Below, piece after piece: positions 1 to 5,849 of a stretch of DNA of 10,375 nucleotides (position 1 is its first letter; each line of letters opens with the position of its first letter). Below the pieces are notes generated by a model. That model was not told the origin of the DNA, searched no databases, and saw nothing but the letters and a program-made list of their open reading frames with translations. This stretch comes from Candidatus Falkowiibacteriota bacterium (GTDB lineage: Bacteria > Patescibacteriota > Patescibacteriia > Patescibacteriales > WJLG01), in contig WJLG01000039.1 of assembly GCA_014728685.1 (NCBI GenBank), positions 1 to 10,375 on the forward strand, given 5' to 3'. A program made the translations under genes and the position numbers.

Positions 1-2
1 CC

Positions 3-245
3 GGAGAAAATGACCACGCTGGAAAGGCGGCCAAGGTAGCAGACAAGAGCAAGGAAGCCATAGATGAAATAGAGAGAAAGGTAGTTCTGATCAATAACAA
101 GATAAAAGAGATGAAAAAAAAGTATGATAATATGGACGACAATAAAAAGAAAAGGATCTGGGCCGGCGTTGGCGCGGTAGCAGCGATAACAGCTGCTCTG
201 ATCGGAGTTAAAAAAATAAAAGATAAGATCAATGAGAATAGATGA
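3..245 (+). CDS. C-terminal end of a small coiled-coil protein with a membrane-like tail (5' partial)
   Basis: Reading in frame from base 3 gives 80 residues to a TGA stop; the start lies before the window. The first ~50 residues are rich in Lys, Glu, Asp and Asn with heptad-like Ile/Val/Leu spacing (for example IDEIERKVVLINNKIKEMKK), which suggests a coiled coil. A short apolar stretch follows, WAGVGAVAAITAALIGV, and then a basic tail ending KDKINENR. This looks like a tail-anchored or peripheral membrane helix, though it is rich in Ala and Gly and only moderately hydrophobic. The gene overlaps the next CDS by 14 bases, so the two are probably cotranscribed and translationally coupled. I do not recognise the family. 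The TGA stop is credible because the downstream ATG opens a convincing protein in another frame. Confidence 0.7.
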   Translation, partial: GENDHAGKAAKVADKSKEAIDEIERKVVLINNKIKEMKKKYDNMDDNKKKRIWAGVGAVAAITAALIGVKKIKDKINENR

Positions 246-1377
246 AACAAAAAAAGTAAAACTTGGAGCTATAATAATCGCTATTCTTTTATTTGTTTCC
301 GTTCTATATATTTTTTACTTGGTATTTTGGGCGGATATGATAGGCGGACAAAACAACCAGGGGGAGAAGGTAGCGATAGATAAGAGACTCGAAAACAAGC
401 TGGTTTATACGACGAACATAGATGATGAGACCAAATACCTTTATCGGGAAGATTGCGAGCAGAGAGGCGGGACTTTCAATGCTTGCGGAACTGTTTGCCC
501 GGAAGATGCCGCTATTTGCGCTCAAGTTTGCGCCTTCACTTGCCAATTGCAAGATGACGAGCAAAAAGATCAAAACGGATCGTTAATTTGGGAAGAACAT
601 ATAGATGATGACCTGGGATTTTCAATTCCTTATCCGGATAGTATGAAAGTGAGCCAAGAAAGAGCCAATAGCGTGGAATTCATATTGATCGGTTCAGACC
701 AAGCTTCCGGCACCGAACTTTATGATGGTATCCGAGTATTGATTTCCAGGTTTAGCTTCCCTCAAGAGCAGACATTGGAAGAATTCAGCCGAGAATTGGC
801 CAAACCAGCTGAGGGTGCAGGAGGAAAGATATTGGAAGAAGTTTCCTTGGAAACCGAGCATGAGCAGTTCACCTATTCGTTCACTGTCAGTAGTTTAGGC
901 GAGTATAGGCATAAGGTGGCCCTTGTTTATCCGGGAGAGGTTTTTGATGTCAGCTATTTCGTGTCCGGAGAAGAATATGAAGATTTAGCAGAGAAGATGG
1001 TGGATGATTTTGAGGTTACAGATGAGCAAAAAAGTGTTTCTGAAAAAAAAGGCTTGGTAGAAGTGCATTCTCCGAAATTAGGACAGAGCGTGTCTTCACC
1101 CTTGGTGGTGGAGGGAGAAGCTAAGAATAATTGGTTTTTTGAGGCTAGTTTCCCGGTGGTCTTAGTAGATTGGGACGGCAGGATAATGGCCGAAGCCCCG
1201 GCTATGACCAGTGAGAATTGGATGAGCGACGGTTTGCATTCTTTCAGATCTGAGTTGGAATTCGATCTGACAGAGGAGAATTTTATTCCTAGAGGGACTC
1301 TAATAATCAAGAAGAGTAATCCTTCCGGTTTGCCGGATAATGCCGATTCTTTGGAAGTGCCCGTGTATTTCAAATAA
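232..1377 (+). CDS. Membrane-anchored Cys-rich protein with C-terminal Gmad2 domain
   Basis: 381 residues. A basic N-terminus (MRIDETKKVK) precedes one strong membrane helix at about 11-33, with no lipobox or signal-peptidase site, so the rest is probably exported and anchored. Residues 75-104 hold six cysteines (75, 85, 89, 96, 100, 104; spacing C-x9-C-x3-C-x6-C-x3-C-x3-C), which fits disulfides or a metal site. Residues ~118-262 form an alpha/beta middle region with a 'GFSIPYPDSM' start, like PsbP-fold lipoproteins; this is a weak call. Residues ~275-380 match the Gmad2 Ig-like domain, first described in spore-germination proteins: VHSPKLGQSVSSPLVVEG, then WFFEASFPVVLVDWDG, and an ending of KKSNPSGLPDNADSLEVPV. 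Similar Cys-rich/Gmad2 combinations are familiar from Patescibacteria envelope proteins. The role is unknown, possibly envelope binding. The start overlaps the upstream gene and has no Shine-Dalgarno. The chaB-like gene follows after 28 bases. Confidence 0.85.
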   Translation: MRIDETKKVKLGAIIIAILLFVSVLYIFYLVFWADMIGGQNNQGEKVAIDKRLENKLVYTTNIDDETKYLYREDCEQRGGTFNACGTVCPEDAAICAQVCAFTCQLQDDEQKDQNGSLIWEEHIDDDLGFSIPYPDSMKVSQERANSVEFILIGSDQASGTELYDGIRVLISRFSFPQEQTLEEFSRELAKPAEGAGGKILEEVSLETEHEQFTYSFTVSSLGEYRHKVALVYPGEVFDVSYFVSGEEYEDLAEKMVDDFEVTDEQKSVSEKKGLVEVHSPKLGQSVSSPLVVEGEAKNNWFFEASFPVVLVDWDGRIMAEAPAMTSENWMSDGLHSFRSELEFDLTEENFIPRGTLIIKKSNPSGLPDNADSLEVPVYFK

Positions 1378-1405
1378 ACCCATAAAAAATAAAACAATCC
1401 CCTCT

Positions 1406-1642
1406 ATGCCCTATGAAAAAGAATTAGATATTCCCGTAAGGATCAGAAAAAGATTGTCGCCATCAGCGCAGAAGACATTTTTGGACACATCCAGAAACGC
1501 TTGGTTGGTTTATCAGGTAATCGGAGATAAAAGGATGAATAAGCAAGAGGCGGTCATCAGGGCTGGCTGGACAGCTGTGAAAGAACAATACGACAGGATG
1601 AAAGGAGGGCTATGGACAAGGAAAAAGGAAAGTGGCGCTTAG
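1406..1642 (+). CDS. chaB: ChaB-family protein
   Basis: 78 residues from the ATG at 1406. A longer reading from 1340 is possible, but it would overlap the preceding gene, and MPYEKELDIPVRIRKRLSPS matches the family N-terminus (MPY...DLP..V...LP). The ChaB pattern continues: AQKTF, then N..W..Y (NAWLVYQ), a loop, QEAVIRAGWTAVKEQY, and a terminal W within a basic tail (LWTRKK). ChaB was named as a putative regulator of the ChaA cation antiporter in E. coli. Its biochemical role is unsettled, and no chaA is present here, so the transport link should not be carried over. It is a small, probably cytosolic, basic helical protein. It follows the Gmad2 gene after 28 bases and precedes a terminator, so it is likely the last gene of that operon. 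No Shine-Dalgarno is visible. Confidence 0.8.
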   Translation: MPYEKELDIPVRIRKRLSPSAQKTFLDTSRNAWLVYQVIGDKRMNKQEAVIRAGWTAVKEQYDRMKGGLWTRKKESGA

Positions 1643-1660
1643 AGAAGAAAGGGAATATCA

Positions 1661-1700
1661 AATAAAAAGGCTCGTGGCTAAAACGCCCCGGGCCTTTATT
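1661..1700 (+). terminator. Intrinsic terminator after the chaB-like gene
   Basis: The arms AAGGCTCG (1667-1674) and CGGGCCTT (1689-1696) pair over 8 bp with one G-U. A small inner GGC/GCC pairing is possible across the loop. A-rich bases before the stem pair in part with the U-rich TTTATT after it. The U tract is short, so termination may be incomplete. Confidence 0.65.
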
Positions 1701-1718
1701 CATCGTCAACATCTTTAT

Positions 1719-1747
1719 TTGTTTTTTATTGCTTTAGATTATATAAT
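1719..1747 (+). promoter_or_regulatory. Promoter of the redox cassette
   Basis: TTGTTT (1719-1724), a 17-base spacer and a perfect TATAAT (1742-1747). Transcription would begin near 1754, leaving a leader of about 20 bases before the ATG at 1776, with no Shine-Dalgarno. The site sits directly between the preceding terminator and the first cassette gene. Confidence 0.65.
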
Positions 1748-1775
1748 TAAATAAGTACTAATTGATTATTTATTT

Positions 1776-2465
1776 ATGAAAAAAACAGCTTTTATATCTT
1801 TATTAATGAGCGTGTCGGCGCTATTGGCGATCCTGGCGGCTATTTATTTTTATCTTCAAGGTTTTGAAAAGCCTACATATACGAACAAAGAATTGGCCGG
1901 GGTGGAGATCAGGGAGTATCAGGGAGAGAATTTATCCTCGATCAATGCTTTTCGAGAGAATTCCATCAAGGGTCCCCAATATATTGATAGGGAAGATTAT
2001 CGCTTAAAGGTCAAAGGGTTAACAGGTGGAGAAAAAGAATATACTTATAATGAAATAGTCGATGATCTGCAGAGCTATGAAAAGGTTGTGCGCCTTGATT
2101 GCGTCGAGGGTTGGAGCGCCACCATCCTTTGGGAGGGTGTGCTTTTGAAAGAGCTTATCAACAGAGATGATATTCCGGCTGAGGCTTCGACCGTGATCTT
2201 TCATGCCCATGACGGCTATTCAACTTCTTTTCCGACCGAGTACATAATGGACAATGATATTTTAATGGCTTACAAAATGAATGGCCTTGAGCTTCCGCCT
2301 GAGCGAGGCTTTCCTTTCCAGCTGGTGGCCGAGAGCAAGTGGGGCTATAAATGGATAAAATGGATCACGGAAATAGAATTTTCCGAGAATGATGAGTATA
2401 AAGGCTTTTGGGAAAGCCGGGGTTATTCGAATTCCGCTGATCTGGATAAGGGCTTTTTTGAATAA
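1776..2465 (+). CDS. Membrane-anchored molybdopterin-dependent oxidoreductase (sulfite-oxidase/MsrP-YedY-like)
   Basis: 229 residues. The N-terminus MKKTAFISLLMSVSALLAIL plus AAIYFYLQG is an uncleaved-looking anchor helix (about 4-27) that lacks a twin-arginine pair. Residues ~75-203 carry the oxidoreductase molybdopterin domain: RLDCVEGWSA with Cys109 as the expected thiolate ligand of molybdenum, then W..VLLKELI, the HAHDGYSTSF strand, MAYKMNGLELP, and FQLVAESKWGYKWIKWI near the cofactor phosphate site. MsrP proteins reduce methionine sulfoxide in exported proteins, taking electrons from the haem membrane protein MsrQ; an MsrQ-like gene lies 14 bases downstream, which supports that pairing. 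The protein is shorter than E. coli MsrP (about 330) and has no dimerisation domain. The substrate is not proven. Known MsrP enzymes load cofactor in the cytosol and leave by Tat, so the missing RR motif is odd. Confidence 0.85.
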   Translation: MKKTAFISLLMSVSALLAILAAIYFYLQGFEKPTYTNKELAGVEIREYQGENLSSINAFRENSIKGPQYIDREDYRLKVKGLTGGEKEYTYNEIVDDLQSYEKVVRLDCVEGWSATILWEGVLLKELINRDDIPAEASTVIFHAHDGYSTSFPTEYIMDNDILMAYKMNGLELPPERGFPFQLVAESKWGYKWIKWITEIEFSENDEYKGFWESRGYSNSADLDKGFFE

Positions 2466-2479
2466 TAACTTACATTTAT

Positions 2480-3352
2480 ATGAGAAAATTTGCTTTTATA
2501 ATATTGCTGGCTTTGTGCTTGGCAATGCCGGCCTTGGCCAAAAAGGATCTTTCCGGAGCCCGGGAGATCTTTGATGAGATCGGCTTGGAGATGCCGGTCG
2601 ATTGGGGCCAAATGAGCCGCCAGGAGAGATTTGATCATTTGGAAGAGCTGGGCTTGGACCCAGGCGAAGACGGCAAGTACCGGGGCGATGCCGGAGATTT
2701 GGATGAATTTTTTAGAAAACTGGGCAAAGAACAGCCAGAGAATTGGGGTGAAATGAGCTTTGAGGAAAAGAAGGCTTTTGTCTCCGGATCGGTCGATACT
2801 AAAGAGCTGCCGTCCAAACAAGAAGAACAGGCAGATGAAAAAAATGAGCTTTGGAGAAAATTTCCTCCGCACACTTTGTTTGCTAGAGTAGCTTGGATAC
2901 TGATCTTTGTGATCTTGATAATGCGCCCTTTCTTTCAGGTGATCGGCTGGGAAGCAGGCTTGAGCTTTCTTTTTCTAAGAAAGTATTTGGGCTGGGCAGC
3001 CGGCTTGTCCGCCTTTTTACATGTTGCTTTGTTTTTGAACTTGGCCGGCAAGGGCTTGGATTTTTTCTTGATACCAAGAGCCTGGGATCTGAAAGGACTT
3101 TTCGGCTGGGGGACTTTGGCTCTACTGTCTTTGCTATTGCCGTTTTTGACCTCGAATTTGCTTTCGCAAAAAATATTAAAAAGAAATTGGAAAAGGATAC
3201 AGAATTTTTCATACCTGGCCTTTATCTTTACCGGAGTTCATATATATATTGCCAAGGGCGGGATCAATGCCGATAGTTTGCTGGTAGCGATCTGGTTGAT
3301 ATTTTTTGTTTCAGCCTTTTTAAAGAATAGAAGATATAAAAATAATCAATAA
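2480..3352 (+). CDS. MsrQ-like haem membrane protein with an N-terminal exported repeat domain
   Basis: 290 residues. There is a classic signal peptide, MRKFAFIILLALCLAMPALA, with an ALA cleavage site after residue 20. Residues 21-~125 form a charged exported domain with a duplicated motif (units near 30-54 and 77-101). The rest resembles the ferric-reductase-like/MsrQ membrane domain: helices at about 133-150, 160-190, 207-229, 243-259 and 264-282. Likely haem ligands are His181 (SAFLHVALF) and His254 (FTGVHIY). The loop KRNWKRIQNFSYL aligns with the MsrQ pattern W..LHRL.Y, but the histidine is Gln241 here. MsrQ passes quinone-pool or flavin electrons through haem b to MsrP, and the Mo enzyme is the gene just upstream. 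Usual MsrQ proteins are about 200 residues and lack this exported domain, so the fusion is unusual. No Shine-Dalgarno is visible. Confidence 0.8.
   Translation: MRKFAFIILLALCLAMPALAKKDLSGAREIFDEIGLEMPVDWGQMSRQERFDHLEELGLDPGEDGKYRGDAGDLDEFFRKLGKEQPENWGEMSFEEKKAFVSGSVDTKELPSKQEEQADEKNELWRKFPPHTLFARVAWILIFVILIMRPFFQVIGWEAGLSFLFLRKYLGWAAGLSAFLHVALFLNLAGKGLDFFLIPRAWDLKGLFGWGTLALLSLLLPFLTSNLLSQKILKRNWKRIQNFSYLAFIFTGVHIYIAKGGINADSLLVAIWLIFFVSAFLKNRRYKNNQ
2567..2782 (+). repeat. Duplicated WG-x-MS motif within the MsrQ-like gene
   Basis: Two units in the exported domain align without gaps: residues 30-50 (IFDEIGLEMPVDWGQMS...) and 77-97 (FFRKLGKEQPENWGEMS...). They share F, G, E, P, WG, MS and a later E, giving 9 identities in 21 with several conservative changes. 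The unit looks like a helix, a P-x-[DN]-WG turn and a second helix. An acidic Gly-rich linker (LDPGEDGKYRGDAGD) separates them. Function unknown. Confidence 0.7.
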
Positions 3353-3356
3353 GAAA

Positions 3357-3893
3357 ATGAAAATCGCATTAATTGTCATTGCTATTGTGATCGTGGCAGT
3401 GATCGCATTCTTGTATTATATGGGAATGTTCTCAAAAGTTGAGATCAAAGAAGAAAAGAAAGGCCCTTTCACTTTCGCTTATGTAGAACATATCGGGCCG
3501 TATTCCGGAGTGGGCAAACCCATGATGGAGCTTGATAAAAAAATGCGCGAAGCCGGATTTGACTCCAAGCACGGCTTGGGCATTTATTATGGGGATCCGA
3601 AGAAAGTCGAGAAGGATAAATTGAGAAGCGAGGTCGGCAGCATCATCACCCAAGAAGACATGGCCAAAATGGATGAGAATCAAGATAAATTCAATTTCAA
3701 GACTTTGGAAGAAAAAGATTATTTGACAGCCGAGTTTCCTATCAAGAATATCATGTCATATATGTTCGGCCCGATGAAGGTTTATCCGGTTTTTAATAAG
3801 TATTTTGAAGAAAAGGGAATGGAGGCCCCCAGCGTAGGTATCGAATACTATGATATGGAAGGAAAAAAGATAATTTTCATGATGGAGCGCTAA
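3357..3893 (+). CDS. Membrane-anchored GyrI-like (effector-binding/SOUL-superfamily) domain protein
   Basis: 178 residues. A strong N-terminal helix (MKIALIVIAIVIVAVIAFLY) anchors it. Residues ~36-178 match the GyrI-like small-molecule-binding domain, in the form also seen in TEX264: FTFAYVEHIGPYSGVG, a helix, GLGIYYGDPKKVEKDKLRSE, VGSII, and a final strand GIEYYDMEGKKIIFMM. The fold is two repeated SHS2-like units related to SOUL haem-binding proteins, and members bind small ligands or tetrapyrroles. The gene begins 4 bases after the MsrQ-like stop and ends at a strong terminator, so it belongs to the redox cassette. Given the family and its neighbours, haem or another hydrophobic ligand is a reasonable guess; I see no diagnostic haem residue. 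The domain most likely faces outside, like the catalytic domain of the first gene. There is no DNA-binding domain, so it is not a transcription factor. Confidence 0.82.
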   Translation: MKIALIVIAIVIVAVIAFLYYMGMFSKVEIKEEKKGPFTFAYVEHIGPYSGVGKPMMELDKKMREAGFDSKHGLGIYYGDPKKVEKDKLRSEVGSIITQEDMAKMDENQDKFNFKTLEEKDYLTAEFPIKNIMSYMFGPMKVYPVFNKYFEEKGMEAPSVGIEYYDMEGKKIIFMMER

Positions 3894-3905
3894 AATTTGT
3901 TTTTT

Positions 3906-3944
3906 AAGATCCTTAGGTTCAAGATCTGAGGATCTTTTATTTTT
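3906..3944 (+). terminator. Strong intrinsic terminator closing the redox cassette
   Basis: An 11-bp stem, AAGATCCTTAG (3906-3916) with CTGAGGATCTT (3926-3936), has a single G-U pair and a 9-base loop. It runs straight into TTTTATTTTT. This is the clearest terminator in the window and separates the cassette from typA. Confidence 0.9.
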
Positions 3945-3949
3945 GCCAC

Positions 3950-3978
3950 TTGCTTTTTTTTGAAAAAAATGCTTTAAT
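3950..3978 (+). promoter_or_regulatory. Promoter of the typA-helicase operon
   Basis: TTGCTT (3950-3955), a 17-base spacer and TTTAAT (3973-3978), with a TGC extension just before the -10 (3970-3972). A start near 3985 would leave a leader of roughly 60 bases that contains the hairpin at 4013-4031. An alternative -10, TAATAT, lies two bases further on. Confidence 0.55.
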
Positions 3979-4012
3979 ATATAGAAGTAAATCAATTTAT
4001 CCTTTATAGAGG

Positions 4013-4031
4013 ATCTCGCTTCAGGCGAGAT
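4013..4031 (+). promoter_or_regulatory. Leader hairpin just upstream of typA
   Basis: A perfect 7-bp stem, ATCTCGC (4013-4019) with GCGAGAT (4025-4031), has a TTCAG loop and is followed by ATTTTTATT. The typA ATG is 16 bases after the stem and there is no Shine-Dalgarno between them. It could act as a weak attenuator, an RNA-stability element or a translation-control hairpin. I cannot choose between these from sequence. Confidence 0.5.
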
Positions 4032-4047
4032 ATTTTTATTGAAAAAT

Positions 4048-5844
4048 ATGGAAATAAGAAATATAGCTATCATTGCTCATGTGGATCATGGAAAAACGAC
4101 TTTGACGGATGCTTTGATGCGCCAAACCAATATGGCCGGAGAAGATGTCAGCATGGATTCAAATACTTTGGAAAAAGAACGGGGTATTACCATCTATTCA
4201 AAAAACACTTCTCTTATATACAAAGATACCAAGATCAATATCGTGGATACTCCCGGCCATGCTGATTTCAGTTCAGAAGTCGAACGCATCTTGAGATCGA
4301 TCGATTCTGTTTTGCTTTTGGTCGATGCTCAGGAGGGTCCTATGCCGCAAACGAAATTCGTGCTTAAAAAATCCCTTGAACTCGGGCTTAAGCCGATAGT
4401 CGTGATCAACAAGATAGACAAGCCGGCCGCCAGACCCGCGGTAGTACATGATATGGTTTTGGAGCTTTTTATGGATCTGGGCGCCAGTGATGATCAGCTT
4501 GATTTCGAAACTATTTACGCGATCTCCAAGGACGGCATAGCCAAAAAGGAATTAAATGATGAAAGTTCAGATCTTAGGCCCTTGCTTGATCTAATATTGG
4601 ACAAGGTGGAAATGGCTTCTTCGGAAGAAAAGAGCGCCAAGCCTTTGAAGATGCAGCCGTTCAATTTGGCTTATGATGATTTTGTCGGAAGGATGGCCAT
4701 AGGCAGGATCTATGAAGGCAAGGTAAGCTCCGGCATGAACGTGATCATCAAAGACGCACAAGGCGAAGCACGGACCGGGAAAATAACCAAACTTTATACT
4801 TTCAAAGGATTGGACCGAGAGGAGGTCGCTCAAGCCGAGGCTGGTGATATTGTCATGATAGCCGGTTTGCTCAATATCTTCATCGGAGAGACGATCTGTG
4901 AAAATGAAGATCAAGAAGCCTTGCCGGCTATCAGCATCGATGAGCCGACCATTTCGCTTGATATCATGGTAAACAATTCTCCTTTTGCCGGAAAAGAAGG
5001 CAAGCATGTGACCGGAAGCAAATTGAGAGAAAGGCTGGAAAAAGAATTGGAGGTCAATGTGGGACTGAAGATAAATTTCAATAACGAAGGCGGAAATTAT
5101 AAATTATTCGGCCGCGGCGAGCTGCATATTGCCATCTTGCTCGAGAATATGAGGCGTGAAGGTTTTGAAATGCAAGTCTCACAGCCGAAAGTCATCGTGA
5201 AAGAAGAAGACGGCAAAAAAGTGGAGCCATACGAAGAAGTGATCGTCGATGTTCCTTCGGACATGGCAGGAGCGGTAATCGAAAAGATCTCAAAAAGAAA
5301 GGGCAGAATGGTCGATATGAAAGCTGAAAACGAACATCAACGCCTGGTTTTTGAAGTGCCGACCAGGGGACTTCTCGGTTATCGAGGTGAATTCATTGTC
5401 GATACCAGAGGAGAAGGTATTTTGACCAGCCGGGTGATCGGATTCAAAGAATACGCGGGCGATATAGTGAAAAGCGAATTGGGATCGATGATCTCGATGG
5501 AAACAGGAAAAGCCTTGGCTTATGCCATCTGGAATTTGGAACAAAGAGGAAGGATCTATATCTGTCCCAATACCGAAGTATATAGCGGTATGGTCATCGG
5601 GGATGTTTCCAAGGGAGGCGATATGTGGGTCAATCCGATCAAGGGCAAGAAGCTGACCAATGTCCGAGCCTCCGGATCGGACGATTCGATCATTTTGACC
5701 CCGCCGACAGAGGTGACTCTGGAAAGAGGATTGGAAATAATGAAAGATGATGAATTTTTGGAGATCACACCCAAAAGCGTAAGATTAAGAAAAGAATTTT
5801 TAACTCAAACCGAAAAGGCTAAAAAAGCCAAAGGACTTATATAA
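4048..5844 (+). CDS. typA: Ribosome-associated GTPase TypA/BipA
   Basis: 598 residues from the ATG at 4048. A TTG at 4039 would add three residues, but MEIRNIAIIAHVDHGKTTL fits the family N-terminus. GTPase motifs: G1 AHVDHGKT (10-17), G2 RGIT (45-48), G3 DTPGH (67-71), G4 NKID (121-124), and a G5-like YAISKDG near 157-163. Domain II (~200-290), EF-G-like domains III and V, and the BipA-specific C-terminal domain follow (EFIVDTRGEGILTSRV near 448-463, MWVNPIKGKKLTNVRASG near 526-543, ending RLRKEFL). Length matches the usual ~600. TypA is a translational GTPase that binds 70S ribosomes and aids large-subunit assembly, chiefly in cold or stress. One small difference: the segment usually close to NGVLIS reads LGSMIS (478-483). 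The DEAD-box gene follows after 5 bases, which suggests shared transcription and a joint role in ribosome maturation. Confidence 0.97.
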   Translation: MEIRNIAIIAHVDHGKTTLTDALMRQTNMAGEDVSMDSNTLEKERGITIYSKNTSLIYKDTKINIVDTPGHADFSSEVERILRSIDSVLLLVDAQEGPMPQTKFVLKKSLELGLKPIVVINKIDKPAARPAVVHDMVLELFMDLGASDDQLDFETIYAISKDGIAKKELNDESSDLRPLLDLILDKVEMASSEEKSAKPLKMQPFNLAYDDFVGRMAIGRIYEGKVSSGMNVIIKDAQGEARTGKITKLYTFKGLDREEVAQAEAGDIVMIAGLLNIFIGETICENEDQEALPAISIDEPTISLDIMVNNSPFAGKEGKHVTGSKLRERLEKELEVNVGLKINFNNEGGNYKLFGRGELHIAILLENMRREGFEMQVSQPKVIVKEEDGKKVEPYEEVIVDVPSDMAGAVIEKISKRKGRMVDMKAENEHQRLVFEVPTRGLLGYRGEFIVDTRGEGILTSRVIGFKEYAGDIVKSELGSMISMETGKALAYAIWNLEQRGRIYICPNTEVYSGMVIGDVSKGGDMWVNPIKGKKLTNVRASGSDDSIILTPPTEVTLERGLEIMKDDEFLEITPKSVRLRKEFLTQTEKAKKAKGLI

Positions 5845-5849
5845 AAAAT

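Noticed and set aside
2893..3276. Second + strand frame of 127 codons within the MsrQ-like gene
   Set aside because: It is out of frame with a gene that has a signal peptide, membrane helices and haem ligands. Its Phe/Leu/Arg-rich product matches nothing I know.
3928..4016. Direct repeat GAGGATCT at 3928-3935 and 4009-4016, possible antiterminator pairing with the terminator's left arm
   Set aside because: The typA promoter lies between the copies, so both would share a transcript only on read-through. An 8-base match is easily due to chance.
4039..4047. TTG start for typA three codons upstream
   Set aside because: The ATG at 4048 gives the usual short lead into RNIAIIAHVDHGKT. The TTG has no ribosome site and sits closer to the hairpin.
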